A DNA stretch of 49,979 nucleotides, taken from assembly GCA_004556985.1 (NCBI GenBank), contig SFFC01000020.1, positions 1 to 49,979 of the forward strand, read 5' to 3'. Position numbers and translations under genes: made by a program. Below the pieces are notes generated by a model. It did no database searches, was not told the origin of the DNA, and saw nothing but the letters and a program-made list of their open reading frames with translations. Positions 32,268 through 40,975 of the stretch are shown piece after piece. The stretch is from Clostridiales bacterium. GTDB lineage: Bacteria; Bacillota; Clostridia; Christensenellales; Aristaeellaceae. Positions within the stretch are counted from its first letter, which is position 1. Every line of letters starts with the position of its first letter.

Positions 32268-32332
32268 ATAGGGCTGCCGCCCTATGACCTGCCTGAGGGA
32301 TTATTCCCTCAGACTCCCTTCTTCGCTTCGCG
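32268..32332. repeat. Intergenic multi-hairpin repeat, copy 2
   Basis: ATAGGGC/GCCCTAT (32268-32285) and CTGAGGGA/TCCCTCAG (32293-32312) are perfect hairpins separated by GACCTGC and followed by TTCGCTTCGCG (32322-32332). The order, loop sizes, spacer and tail match copy 1 (2180-2239), but the stem bases differ in a pair-preserving way. Confidence 0.65.
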
Positions 32333-32369
32333 CCTATGAAAGTAGTTTCGAATGGAATCATTATCAGGC

Positions 32370-32400
32370 AAAAAACCTCCCCGGAAAGGGGAGGCGTTTT
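32370..32400 (-). terminator. Rho-independent terminator of ftsH
   Basis: CCTCCCC (32376-32382) pairs with GGGGAGG (32388-32394) around GGAAA. Six T follow on the coding (minus) strand (32375-32370), 45 nt after the ftsH stop. TTTT on the other side makes it potentially bidirectional. Confidence 0.9.
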
Positions 32401-32444
32401 CCCCGGCTGACGGAGGGGCGCTCCCCGCATCTGTCAGAGATTGC

Positions 32445-34388
32445 TTATTCTGCCTGTGCGATAGGCTCCGGCTCGCGCAGCTGCGCCTGCGTCGGCTGTC
32501 CCTCCTCGGGGAGCGGCTCGCCCTTCATGAAGGCCTCGAACTCGGCGCGGTTGAGCGTCTCCCGCTCGATGAGCAGCTCGCTCAGGCCGTCGAGCTTGTC
32601 GCGGTTCTCCGTAAGGATCGCCTTCGCCCGCTCAAGGCCCTCGTTCATCTTGCGCTGCACCTCAGCGTCGATGCGCGCGGCGACCTCCTCGCTATATGTG
32701 CGGGACTGCTGGCCGTAATCGCGCGCCAGAAAGACCTGGTCGTGATCTCCGCCCAGGTAGATCGGCCCCATGTCGTCGCTCATGCCGTACTGCGTCACCA
32801 TGCGCCGGCAGGTGTCCGTCGCGTGCTGCAAATCGCTGCCCGCGCCGGTGGATACCTCGCCGATGACGAGGCTCTCCGCCGCGTAGCCGCCCAGCGCCAT
32901 CGCGACGTAGTCAAGCAGCTGGGAGCGGGTCGTGTAGTCGCTCTCCTGATCGGGGAGCAGCAGCGTATGTCCGCCGCTGCCGCCGCGCGGCATGATCGTC
33001 ACCAGATGCACCTTGTCGCAGCCGGGCAGCAGCTCGCCGACGATCGCGTGGCCCGCCTCGTGGCAGGCGACAAGCTTCTTATCCTGCGGCGTAACGAGGT
33101 GGCTCTTCTTCTCCGGGCCCATCTGCACGCGCTCGATGGCGTCGTTCAGGTGGCGCGCGGTGATCCTGTCCTTGCCCTCGCGCGCGCAGAGGATCGCCGC
33201 CTCATTCATGATGTTCTCCAGATCCGCGCCCGCGAAATACGGCGTGCGCTTGGCGATGGTCGACAGGTCGACATCCTCCGCAAGCGGCTTGTCCTTCGCG
33301 TGGACGCGCAGAATCGCCTCGCGGCCGCGCACATCGGGGTAGCCCACGGTGATCTGCCGGTCAAAGCGGCCCGGGCGCAGCAGCGCCGGGTCGAGGATGT
33401 CCTTGCGGTTCGTCGCCGCCAGCACGATCACGCCCTCATTGACTGCAAAGCCGTCCATCTCCACGAGGAGCTGGTTGAGGGTCTGCTCGCGCTCGTCATG
33501 CCCGCCGCCCAGGCCCGCGCCCCTGCGCCGGCCGACCGCGTCGATTTCGTCGATGAAGACGATGCAGGGCGCATGGCGCTTCGCCTGGTCAAACAGGTCG
33601 CGCACGCGGCTGGCGCCCACGCCGACGAACATCTCGACGAAATCGGAGCCCGAGATCGACATGAACGGCACGCCCGCCTCGCCCGCGACGGCCTTGGCCA
33701 GCAGCGTCTTGCCCGTGCCGGGCGGGCCGACGAGCAGCACGCCCTTGGGAATGCGCGCGCCCACGGAGGTAAAGCGCTTGGGATTCTTGAGGAACTCGAC
33801 GAGCTCCTGCATCTCTTCCTTTTCCTCCACGGCGCCCGCGACGTCCGCAAACGTGATGCGGTTGCCGTCCGGCTCAAAGACGCGCGCGGTGCTGTGGCCG
33901 AAATTCATCATCTTTCCGCCGCCGCCCTGCTGGCGCATCATCATCATCCAGAAGGCCATGCAGATCACGAGCATGATCACATACGGCAGAAACTCGATGT
34001 ACCACGGCGTCGTCACTGGCTGCAGATAGATCAGCTCAAAGCCCAGATCGAGCTCCGTAATCGATTCGACCGGCTCGCCCGTGCGCTGCGCCGCCAGCTG
34101 GCGGCAGGTTTCGACAAACGTATCGCGGCTGACCGTCGCCGCATAGTCATAGGCATCCGGCGAGAACGCCGCCTCGGAGATGCTGCTGGCCTCCTGGCGC
34201 GCATAGGCCGTGTCCCCCTGCAGCGCAACCTGCGCGATGACGCCCTCGTCGATATACTGCAGCAGCTTGCTGTATTCGATGGTCACGCCGCGCTGGGTTG
34301 TCAGCGACTGCGAGAAGAGCTGGGCCGCGATGAGTACGCCCACGATGATGAGCGCATAGACCGGAAAGCCCTTATATGATTTCTTCAA
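32445..34388 (-). CDS. ftsH: ATP-dependent zinc metalloprotease FtsH
   Basis: 647 residues, a membrane-bound AAA+ protease that degrades misfolded membrane proteins and regulators. Two N-terminal spans (about 9-29 and 133-152) flank the extracytoplasmic domain. Walker A GPPGTGKT (221-228), Walker B CIVFIDEID (275-283), the second region of homology with ALLRPGRFDRQ and the zinc motif HEAGH (443-447) are intact. The third zinc ligand is in the ATDTCRRMV region. The best start is the TTG at 34388, with GGAGG 5 nt upstream. The frame beyond it lacks a start with a Shine-Dalgarno. It is the last gene of tilS-hpt-ftsH, a classic Firmicutes order. Confidence 0.96.
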   Translation of the reverse strand: MKKSYKGFPVYALIIVGVLIAAQLFSQSLTTQRGVTIEYSKLLQYIDEGVIAQVALQGDTAYARQEASSISEAAFSPDAYDYAATVSRDTFVETCRQLAAQRTGEPVESITELDLGFELIYLQPVTTPWYIEFLPYVIMLVICMAFWMMMMRQQGGGGKMMNFGHSTARVFEPDGNRITFADVAGAVEEKEEMQELVEFLKNPKRFTSVGARIPKGVLLVGPPGTGKTLLAKAVAGEAGVPFMSISGSDFVEMFVGVGASRVRDLFDQAKRHAPCIVFIDEIDAVGRRRGAGLGGGHDEREQTLNQLLVEMDGFAVNEGVIVLAATNRKDILDPALLRPGRFDRQITVGYPDVRGREAILRVHAKDKPLAEDVDLSTIAKRTPYFAGADLENIMNEAAILCAREGKDRITARHLNDAIERVQMGPEKKSHLVTPQDKKLVACHEAGHAIVGELLPGCDKVHLVTIMPRGGSGGHTLLLPDQESDYTTRSQLLDYVAMALGGYAAESLVIGEVSTGAGSDLQHATDTCRRMVTQYGMSDDMGPIYLGGDHDQVFLARDYGQQSRTYSEEVAARIDAEVQRKMNEGLERAKAILTENRDKLDGLSELLIERETLNRAEFEAFMKGEPLPEEGQPTQAQLREPEPIAQAE

Positions 34389-34451
34389 TGGAACCTCCAA
34401 CCTGTCCCGCGTCCTGCGGGGCAATCGACATGATCAGGCGCCTTCGCGCCC

Positions 34452-35012
34452 TTATTTTTCGTAGACCTCCGGGCGCAGCACGCCGATGTCCGGCAGGTTG
34501 CGGTAGCGCTCGTCGTAGTCAAGGCCATAGCCGACGACAAACTCGTCCGGGATGGTGAAGCCGAAATAGTCGACCTGAAGCGGGACACGGCGGCGCTCCG
34601 GCTTGTCCAGCAGGGTCGCGATGTGCAGCGAGGCAGCGCCGCGGCTGAGCAGATTCTCCTTGAGGAAGGAGAGCGTCATGCCGGAATCGACGATGTCCTC
34701 GATGATCAGCACATTCCTGCCGTTGACCGGCTTGTCCAGATCCTTGAGGATGCGCACGACGCCTGAGGACTTGGTCGCGCTGCCGTAGCTGGAGATGGCC
34801 ATGAAGTCCATCGTCATCGGCAGGTCGATCTCCCGCACGAGGTCGACAAAGAAGACGACCGCACCCTTGAGGATGCAGATGACCGTCAGATCCTTGCCCT
34901 GAAAATCCTTCGTAATCTGCCGTCCCATCTCCTTGACGCGGCTGGCAATCTGCTCGCGCGTGAGCAGCAGCTCGTCCTTGAGGTCGGCATAGGTAACACG
35001 TTTTTCATCCAT
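34452..35012 (-). CDS. hpt: Hypoxanthine phosphoribosyltransferase
   Basis: 186 residues, a purine salvage enzyme that makes IMP or GMP from hypoxanthine or guanine and PRPP. The PRPP-binding motif VLIIEDIVDSGMTL (about residues 100-113) is intact, as are the flexible-loop segment ISSYGSATKSSG and the base-binding end segment PDEFVVGYGLDY. It lies between tilS and ftsH, the conserved Firmicutes arrangement in which HPRT can also bind TilS or FtsH-related partners. AGGGGGAAC stands before the ATG. The upstream 68-nt gap contains a small hairpin TCCCC-TGCAA-GGGGA without a T-tract. Confidence 0.95.
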   Translation of the reverse strand: MDEKRVTYADLKDELLLTREQIASRVKEMGRQITKDFQGKDLTVICILKGAVVFFVDLVREIDLPMTMDFMAISSYGSATKSSGVVRILKDLDKPVNGRNVLIIEDIVDSGMTLSFLKENLLSRGAASLHIATLLDKPERRRVPLQVDYFGFTIPDEFVVGYGLDYDERYRNLPDIGVLRPEVYEK

Positions 35013-35080
35013 CTGTCTGTTCCCCCTGAAATCTTCTCATGTCAAAGCGCCGTCTCCCCTTTGCAGGGGAAATCCGGCTC

Positions 35081-36457
35081 TTAAACCTTCTGCATGTCTC
35101 CGGCGCCGCAGAACGCGTCGCCCCTGCCAAGGAACGTCACGAGCTTCGCCTCTTCCCCTTCGCGCACGCGACAGGCCTCGCCGGGCCTCAGGCCCACAGC
35201 CCAGAGGATGCCCTCTTCTCCCCGGAGAATCGGCACGCTCAGGCGCATCGCGCGCTCCACGCCGGCCTCGATCATCAGCTTTTTAAGCGGCACCGGCGTA
35301 TGCCGGCCAAACGGCACCATGCTGTCGCCGTCGCGCCGCGCGGTCACCGCGCAGCTCCGCAGCAATCGCTCCGGAATGACCTGCGAGCCCCTTCCGTCGC
35401 CCGTCTCGCCCGCTTGGGCGCCTCGCACGGCGAACGTCCCGAAGGGCGTATACGTCAGCCCGTCCGCAGCCAGCGGCACCGGCTCGGGCTGCGCCTGCGC
35501 GCGCGTCAGGCAGAGATAGCGCGCGCCAAGCCTCGCCCGCGCGCCTCCGGTCAGGTTGACGGCCGCCGTTTCCCGTTCAAATGCGCGCGAGATCTCTCCA
35601 ATCGCCCTTGCGCTCTGCGCCCTGACGCCCGCGTATTCCGCCAAGCGGACGATCGCCCGGGAGCGCAGCGCCTCGTGAAGCGGCTCCAGCTGCGCGCGCT
35701 CCATGGCCGCGCCGTCGACCAGCGCCGTCACGCGCAGATCAAGCGCGCAGAGCTGCTGCGCAAAGAAATCCTCGTCGCGCTGCGCGGCATGCGCCAGGCG
35801 GCAGAGCGCCTCTCCCGCGCCGGGACAGGCCCGTTCCAGCTCCGGCATCACGCGCAGGCGAACGCGGTTGCGCGCAGGCTCCGGGCTTTCGTTGGTCGAG
35901 TCCTCACGCCAGGGCTGGCCTCTCTCCCGCAGATAGGCGCGCAGCTCGTCCGGGGAAGCCTCCAGCAGCGGACGGATAAGCAGCCCGCTTCGGGGCCGCA
36001 TCGCGCAGAGCCCGCGCAGATCGCTGCCGCGGCCCGCGTGCAGCAGCACCGTCTCCGCCTGATCCTGCGCGTGATGCGCCAGCGCAATCGCGTCCGCTCC
36101 GATTTCGCGCGCCGTATCCGTCAAAAACCCGTAACGCAGCGTCCTCGCCGCATCCTCCAGGCCGCAGCCGTTTTCTTTGGCATATCCAGGCGCATCGACG
36201 CGCGCGCTGTACAGCGGCACGCCGAGCTTTTCGCACAGCCCGGCGACAAACGCCATATCCCGCAGCGATTCTCCGCCCCGGATGCCGTGCTCCACATGTG
36301 CACAGGAGACCTTCAGGGAGAGCCTCTCCCTCGCCTCGCATAAAAAACAAAGCAGCGCCGTCGAGTCCGCGCCGCCGCTGACCGCCGCGAGCACATGCGC
36401 GCCCGGCGGAAGACGGCACGCCCGCGTCAGGCGCAGGCAAAATTCCTCTGTCGTCAT
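35081..36457 (-). CDS. tilS: tRNA(Ile)-lysidine synthetase TilS
   Basis: 458 residues. It modifies C34 of tRNA-Ile(CAU) to lysidine with ATP and lysine, changing the codon read from AUG to AUA. The PP-loop SGGADS is at residues 27-32, and the family motifs HVEHGIRGGES, AHHAQDQAETVLL and the conserved ARNRVRL block follow. A C-terminal TilS substrate-binding domain (DGDSMVPFGR ... LKKLMIEAGV) is complete. It is the first gene behind the TTGCCA-17-TACAAT promoter and is followed by hpt after 68 nt. Confidence 0.95.
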   Translation of the reverse strand: MTTEEFCLRLTRACRLPPGAHVLAAVSGGADSTALLCFLCEARERLSLKVSCAHVEHGIRGGESLRDMAFVAGLCEKLGVPLYSARVDAPGYAKENGCGLEDAARTLRYGFLTDTAREIGADAIALAHHAQDQAETVLLHAGRGSDLRGLCAMRPRSGLLIRPLLEASPDELRAYLRERGQPWREDSTNESPEPARNRVRLRVMPELERACPGAGEALCRLAHAAQRDEDFFAQQLCALDLRVTALVDGAAMERAQLEPLHEALRSRAIVRLAEYAGVRAQSARAIGEISRAFERETAAVNLTGGARARLGARYLCLTRAQAQPEPVPLAADGLTYTPFGTFAVRGAQAGETGDGRGSQVIPERLLRSCAVTARRDGDSMVPFGRHTPVPLKKLMIEAGVERAMRLSVPILRGEEGILWAVGLRPGEACRVREGEEAKLVTFLGRGDAFCGAGDMQKV

Positions 36458-36485
36458 GCCGCATACTCCTGTCTACACAGATTCT

Positions 36486-36514
36486 ATTGTACCCTCTCCT
36501 GCCCAAAATGGCAA
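36486..36514 (-). promoter_or_regulatory. Sigma-A promoter of tilS-hpt-ftsH
   Basis: Reading leftward, TTGCCA (36509-36514) and TACAAT (36486-36491) are 17 bp apart, about 30 bp before the tilS start codon. The promoter lies just beyond the spoIIE terminator. Confidence 0.85.
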
Positions 36515-36525
36515 GGCTTGCGCGC

Positions 36526-36559
36526 AAAAAAAAGCGCTGGAAGTGATGCCCTCCAGCGC
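36526..36559 (-). terminator. Rho-independent terminator of spoIIE
   Basis: GCGCTGGA (36552-36559 read leftward) pairs perfectly with TCCAGCGC (36534-36541) around a 10-nt loop and is followed by eight T (36533-36526), 33 nt after the spoIIE stop. Confidence 0.95.
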
Positions 36560-36592
36560 AGCATGCAGGCGTTTGCCGTCGCGGGCTCCGCC

Positions 36593-38644
36593 TTACTCCA
36601 TCCTCTCCCGGCTCACGCGCGCGCAGAGCACGGCCATGTCGTCCCTGGGCGCCTCCCCGCCCAGCGCCTCGGCAATCAGCCGCTCCCCGACCGCCTGCGG
36701 ATGCAGCCAGGCGAGCCGCGCGACCGCCTCGCGCAGCGCGCTCTCGCCGCCGGGATAGGCGTCCGCCACGCCGTCCGTCATCAGGACGACCACATCCCCG
36801 GGGTGCAGCGTCATGCGCAGCGACCGCGATTCGACATCCGGCAGCACGCCGACCGGCAGCGTATCCGCGCCAATGGCGCGCACCTCGCCCTCGCGCACGA
36901 CGTAGGAGACGCAAGCGCCGAGCTTTTCAAACGCCGTTTCGCCGGTGTGCAGGTTGATCACGCACAGGTCCATCGTCGCGTACATCTCCCGCCCCGTGCA
37001 CAGCATCATCAGCGCATTGACAACGTCCAGCGCCTGCGCACGGGTGTAGCCAGCGCCCAGGCTCTCGCAGAGCAGCTTCAGCGCCATGTGGCTCTCCTCC
37101 AGCGCCGAGACACCGCTTCCCATGCCGTCGGAGAGCGCGAGCACGTGCCGTCCACCCGGCAGCGCGCGGGAGATATAGCTGTCCCCGGCGACGTCCTCGC
37201 CCGAGCGGCTGCGCGTCGCCGCGCCGATCTCCAGATGCAGCGCGGGCGCCTGCTCGAAGACGGCCTGCGTGCCGAGCATGCCCTCGCGCCGGCAGGGCCG
37301 CATCGCCACGCCGCAGGCCTGGCTGACCAGCGCCTGCAGGGACACAGCCGCAACGGCCTCCGGCTTGAGCAGCATGACCTCCATCCGCTCGCCCATGCGC
37401 AGCGCATAGGCCACGCGAACCTCCTCCATCCCCTCTCGCAGCAGCGCGTAACGAATGCGGCGATAGGCCTCGTCGTCGGGATGGATCTCGCTGAGCGTGC
37501 GCTCGCAGACCTGATGCGCGCTCGCGCTCGTCTTCTGAAGCAGGCTGATGCAGGCTTCCGCCCCCTCGGCCTGGCCGCCGCTGAGCCCCTTCATCATCCG
37601 GGCGGTGTCCTCGTAGAGCTTCGCCCAAGCGTGGATCATCGAGGCACAGCGCACGGCGACAGCCTCGCTCTGGGTCATCTCCTCGGGCTCCTCCCGCTCG
37701 ATCAGCCCGGTGACGGCGCTGCGCCGCGCGCTGGAGAGCAGCAGAAACGGCGCAAAGCCCGGCAGGCAGAACAGGAACAGGCGAATGGAGCGCAGATCGC
37801 CGCCGAGGACGGCCCCGGCCGCCGCCATGCCCAGGGCCATCAGCAGCGCGCAGAGGCTTCGTCGGCTGGTCCGAAGCGCCGCGGCGAGAAAGCCGCCGCA
37901 AAGCAGCATCGCCAGCGGGTTGGCGCACATCAGCTCAAGAGAGAGAACGGTGCCCATGACGCCCGCGCAGAGCACGGCCTGGGCCGCCCCGCCGACATAC
38001 GCGTGCTCGAGCGTCAGATAGCATCCCAGCGCCATGGCGAGCGCTGCGCCCCCGGGCAGCGGCGACAGCCCCGCCGCCAGCGACGCGCAGACCGCCAGCA
38101 CGCAGAGCGGCCGCGTCTGCCCATCGAGCTCGTCCCTGTGCGCGGCGCTGAGCACAGCGCCGTCGTACAGCGCGCTCACCCCCGCGCCCGCGGTCGCCGT
38201 CAGCAGCAGCACAGCGACGCCCAGCGGCGAATCGACCCCCATCACCGCGCCGGCCGTCAGCTCCGCCAGAAAGACAGCCAGCGGCATCTGCCGCTTCACC
38301 CAGAGGCAGGCCGTCAGCCACAGCAGCGTCGCCGCCGGGAGCTGCCAGCAGCAGACGACCTCGCCCACGCCATAGCTGACAACAAAGCCGGCCATCATCC
38401 CGGCAAACGCCGCGGGCACGAGCAGCCCCCGCCTCAGCAGCACGGCGAACATCGCCAGCTGGCAGGCATAGCCGCCGCCCGGCAGCTTCGCGCCCGTCAG
38501 CACCGCCATCATCGCCGCGCAGAGCACGCGCTGCATGGCGGTTCCCCGGGTGCGCAGCGTCCATTCAATGCCCTCCAGGAAGCGCATGTCCCTCCTGTGC
38601 AGGCCGTCCTCCCGAGCATAGAGCGATCCCGTAACCTGTGCCAT
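36593..38644 (-). CDS. spoIIE: Stage II sporulation protein E (PP2C-type phosphatase)
   Basis: 683 residues, shorter than the 827 of Bacillus subtilis. Residues about 35-305 are hydrophobic with roughly ten membrane spans. A central helical region (about 320-470) links to a C-terminal PP2C phosphatase domain. Metal-binding residues are in AGDSYIS (D488), LALSDGMGSG (D506), VLMTDGVADA and PRDDMAVL. SpoIIE dephosphorylates the anti-anti-sigma factor SpoIIAA to activate sigma-F in the forespore and interacts with FtsZ at the polar septum. This is the strongest evidence in the window for a sporulating organism. It has its own promoter (Spo0A-type) and terminator. Confidence 0.93.
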   Translation of the reverse strand: MAQVTGSLYAREDGLHRRDMRFLEGIEWTLRTRGTAMQRVLCAAMMAVLTGAKLPGGGYACQLAMFAVLLRRGLLVPAAFAGMMAGFVVSYGVGEVVCCWQLPAATLLWLTACLWVKRQMPLAVFLAELTAGAVMGVDSPLGVAVLLLTATAGAGVSALYDGAVLSAAHRDELDGQTRPLCVLAVCASLAAGLSPLPGGAALAMALGCYLTLEHAYVGGAAQAVLCAGVMGTVLSLELMCANPLAMLLCGGFLAAALRTSRRSLCALLMALGMAAAGAVLGGDLRSIRLFLFCLPGFAPFLLLSSARRSAVTGLIEREEPEEMTQSEAVAVRCASMIHAWAKLYEDTARMMKGLSGGQAEGAEACISLLQKTSASAHQVCERTLSEIHPDDEAYRRIRYALLREGMEEVRVAYALRMGERMEVMLLKPEAVAAVSLQALVSQACGVAMRPCRREGMLGTQAVFEQAPALHLEIGAATRSRSGEDVAGDSYISRALPGGRHVLALSDGMGSGVSALEESHMALKLLCESLGAGYTRAQALDVVNALMMLCTGREMYATMDLCVINLHTGETAFEKLGACVSYVVREGEVRAIGADTLPVGVLPDVESRSLRMTLHPGDVVVLMTDGVADAYPGGESALREAVARLAWLHPQAVGERLIAEALGGEAPRDDMAVLCARVSRERME

Positions 38645-38676
38645 AGCGAGCCCCCCGACCGTTATCAGATGGACTC

Positions 38677-38710
38677 ATTGTATAGCCTGTCTGTTTCTTT
38701 TTTTGTCGCT
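38677..38710 (-). promoter_or_regulatory. Spo0A-dependent type promoter of spoIIE
   Basis: TACAAT (38677-38682) lies 33 bp before the spoIIE ATG. Exactly 21 bp upstream is GCGACA (38704-38709), the unusual long spacing of Spo0A-activated sigma-A promoters. The same bases form AGCGACAAA, which matches 7 of 9 positions of the 0A box (TTTGTCRAA on the opposite strand, 38702-38710). Confidence 0.6.
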
Positions 38711-38719
38711 CGACGGCGC

Positions 38720-38756
38720 AAAAAAAGGGAAGCGCCGGACAGTTTTCGCGCTTCCC
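38720..38756 (-). terminator. Rho-independent terminator of rmuC
   Basis: GGGAAGCGC pairs perfectly with GCGCTTCCC (38748-38756 with 38727-38735) around a 12-nt loop. Seven T follow on the minus strand (38726-38720), 20 nt after the rmuC stop. Confidence 0.93.
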
Positions 38757-38775
38757 CGTATTCCTTGTCAGCCGG

Positions 38776-40230
38776 TCAGTCCCATTCGTCTCCGTCGTCA
38801 TCTTCCGGGGCATCCTGCTCGCCCAGCAGGCGTCTGGCCTCGCCGGCGGGCAGCTCGCCCACGTCGCTCAGCCTGCGCGCGATGCTCTCGCTGTGGCGCT
38901 GCGCGCTCTCGATGCTCTCGCTCGCCTGGCGAAGCTGCTTCTGCGTCCGCCCGAGCAAGCTGGCAAAGCTGCCGATATCCGTGCGCACGGCCGCCAGCAG
39001 GTTGGCGATTTCCTCCGTCCGCTGCTCGATGGCCAGCGAGCGGAAGCCCATCTGCAGGCTTGAGAGCAGCGCGCACAGCGTCGTCGGCCCGGCGACGACC
39101 ATGCGGCTCTCCTGCTGGATGCGCTCGGCGAGGCCGCTGATGCGCAGCACCTCGCTGTACAACCCCTCGCTCTGCAGGAAGAGCACGGCATAGTCCGTCG
39201 TATACGGCGGCGCGATCAGCTTTTCGGACATGCGCCGCGCGTGCATCCGCACGGCGGATTCGAGCAGGTCGCGCGCATTGTCCACCTGCTCGCGCGTGCC
39301 GTTTTGAAGTGCGGCGCGCAGCTCGCTGTATTCGCGCATCGGCAGGCTCGCGTCCATCGGGAGATAGACCGTGTGCCCATGGCCCTGGCCCGGCATGACG
39401 ACCGCGTAATCGGCCACGGCCTCGCCGCCCGGGCGCACGGCGGCATGCTGCGCGTACTGCTCCGGTGCGAGCATCTGCGCCAGCAGCGCGCCCAGTTGCA
39501 CCTCTCCCCAGACGCCCAGCGGCTGCGCCCCGCCCAGCGTGCGGCTGAGCTCGTCGACGCTCCCCGCGAGGGACTGCATCGCGCTCAGGCTGCTGGTCAC
39601 CTGCTCCAGCCGCCGCGTCACGGCGGCGAACGACGCCTCCAAGCGCGAATCGACTGTCGCATTCAGCTTTTCGTCGACCGTCAGGCGCATCTGCTCGAGC
39701 TGGGCGCGGTTGTCCTCGCTCATGCGCGCTAGCCCGCCCTCCAGCGTCTCGCGCATGCGCTCCATGCGCGTCTCGTTGCCGGTGAGCTTCTCGTCGAGCG
39801 TGCGGCTGACGCCGCTGAGCCGCTCCTCGTAGACGCCCAGCCGCCTGTCCATCGTCTGACGGATGCGCTCGATGCGCTCCTCCTCCTGGCGGCCTGCAGC
39901 GCGCAGCTGCCCACCCAGCGCGTCCATCTGGCCCTGCTGGGTGCGCGTCATCTCGCCCATCAACCGCATCATCGAGTCGCTGACGGACTGCATTGCGCGG
40001 TCGATCTCCTGACGCGCGGTCTCGCTGCTTTTCGCCGTCTGCTCGCCCGCAGCGGCCAACTGCTGCGCCGTCTCCTGCGAGAAGCGCTCAAGCCGCTCCT
40101 CCGCCCGCCTCGACCTGCGGCTGACAACCAGAAGCGCCGCGCCCATCAGCGCCGCCAGCAGCAGGCACAGCGCCAGAAGCCCCAGCATCAGCTGCTGCCC
40201 GCTCAGGGAAAGAATGGATCCGATTTCCAT
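38776..40230 (-). CDS. rmuC: DNA recombination protein RmuC
   Basis: 484 residues with one N-terminal membrane anchor (about 13-37). A long coiled-coil region follows (about 40-230, rich in Glu/Arg/Gln heptads), then the C-terminal RmuC nuclease-like domain. That domain is marked by GVWGEVQLGALLAQML, the PGGEAVADYAVVMPG segment and YLPMDASLP, then TTDYAVLFLQSEGLYSEVLR. RmuC limits DNA inversions between short repeats and has a PD-(D/E)XK-like fold; the precise activity is unsettled. The start is ATG 40230 with GGGAG upstream. The frame is open to 41037, but that part is antisense to another gene. No promoter is seen immediately upstream; the nearest good one is at 40976-41004. Confidence 0.9.
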   Translation of the reverse strand: MEIGSILSLSGQQLMLGLLALCLLLAALMGAALLVVSRRSRRAEERLERFSQETAQQLAAAGEQTAKSSETARQEIDRAMQSVSDSMMRLMGEMTRTQQGQMDALGGQLRAAGRQEEERIERIRQTMDRRLGVYEERLSGVSRTLDEKLTGNETRMERMRETLEGGLARMSEDNRAQLEQMRLTVDEKLNATVDSRLEASFAAVTRRLEQVTSSLSAMQSLAGSVDELSRTLGGAQPLGVWGEVQLGALLAQMLAPEQYAQHAAVRPGGEAVADYAVVMPGQGHGHTVYLPMDASLPMREYSELRAALQNGTREQVDNARDLLESAVRMHARRMSEKLIAPPYTTDYAVLFLQSEGLYSEVLRISGLAERIQQESRMVVAGPTTLCALLSSLQMGFRSLAIEQRTEEIANLLAAVRTDIGSFASLLGRTQKQLRQASESIESAQRHSESIARRLSDVGELPAGEARRLLGEQDAPEDDDGDEWD

Positions 40231-40281
40231 GGTTTCACGCTCCCGTTCCGACCCGCCGCCCTTTTCCGCGGGGGACAAATG

Positions 40282-40290
40282 TGCTATAAT
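40282..40290 (+). promoter_or_regulatory. Extended -10 promoter of the 207-residue membrane protein gene
   Basis: TGCTATAAT is a perfect extended -10 element, 42 bp before the start codon. A -35 element is weak or absent, as is common with TGn promoters. Confidence 0.7.
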
Positions 40291-40304
40291 GGGGTATCTT
40301 GAAT

Positions 40305-40320
40305 TCTGCCGCGCGGCAGA
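40305..40320. promoter_or_regulatory. 16-bp perfect palindrome between promoter and start codon
   Basis: TCTGCCGCGCGGCAGA is self-complementary over its full length. It lies 14 bp after the -10 box and directly before the Shine-Dalgarno GAGGAGG. It could be an operator for a dimeric repressor or a leader hairpin limiting translation. Confidence 0.4.
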
Positions 40321-40332
40321 GGAGGTTATACG

Positions 40333-40956
40333 ATGGCCCAAAAACGCAGAAAAGATCTCATGGAAAAGCGCAGGCAGCAGCATATCACGCTGCTGTGCGT
40401 CGCCGGCGGAATCGGCGCGATTCTGCTGAGCGTCCTGATCTGTCTGATCGTCTTTGACATCCGCCTGCCCGGCGGCGAGGAAGCCGCGCCCGAGCAGACC
40501 GCGGTTTCTTACGACGCTTCGCTCCCCTTCTCGCTCTCCGACCTGAGCAGCGAGCAGCTTCAGCAGCTGCGCGCCCAGGGCAGCCTGCGCGTGAGCGACG
40601 GCCCGCGGGGCATCAGCGTCGGGGACAGCCTCGACCTGCTGCTCACCCGCTACCCCTCGTCCTTCACGCAGAAGCAGGCGGACAGCGACCAGACCGGCGA
40701 GCAGTCCGACGAGGAGATCATCCTCTACTGTGCCGATTATTTCGAAAACCAGAACGGCGTAATGACCGCCCTGCCCCCGCGTGGCCTGCTGAGCGTCGAC
40801 ACGGGAAACATCATCGTGACGCTGCTGGCGCCGACCTCCGCCTATCCTGCCGGCACGCTGGACAATTACGGCAGCTATGAGCACGTCTACTGCCGCTACA
40901 CCATCGATCCCGACACGATGACGATCTCCTCCATCGTCCTGGGACTCGACCGCTGA
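40333..40956 (+). CDS. Uncharacterised single-pass membrane protein
   Basis: 207 residues, no family recognised. A basic cytoplasmic head (MAQKRRKDLMEKRRQQH) is followed by one membrane span (about residues 18-41) and an extracytoplasmic domain of about 165 residues. That domain contains ISVGDSLDLLLTRYP, which recalls short repeats of SLH- or SmpA/BamE-like small domains in which a GDS..D.L..R.P element starts a helix. GAGGAGG stands before the ATG. It has its own promoter and terminator and is one of few plus-strand genes in the right half. A perfect leftward promoter just after its stop would produce antisense RNA across the whole gene. Confidence 0.7.
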   Translation: MAQKRRKDLMEKRRQQHITLLCVAGGIGAILLSVLICLIVFDIRLPGGEEAAPEQTAVSYDASLPFSLSDLSSEQLQQLRAQGSLRVSDGPRGISVGDSLDLLLTRYPSSFTQKQADSDQTGEQSDEEIILYCADYFENQNGVMTALPPRGLLSVDTGNIIVTLLAPTSAYPAGTLDNYGSYEHVYCRYTIDPDTMTISSIVLGLDR

Positions 40957-40975
40957 GGCCCGCCTTCCTCTGTTT

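Noticed and set aside
32352..34379. Plus-strand open frame opposite ftsH
   Set aside because: It begins inside the ftsH terminator and mirrors the coding frame of a conserved protease.
36395..39193. Plus-strand open frame of 932 codons opposite spoIIE, its promoter region and part of rmuC
   Set aside because: It crosses two strong minus-strand terminators and two promoters, has no Shine-Dalgarno or domain, and mirrors real genes.
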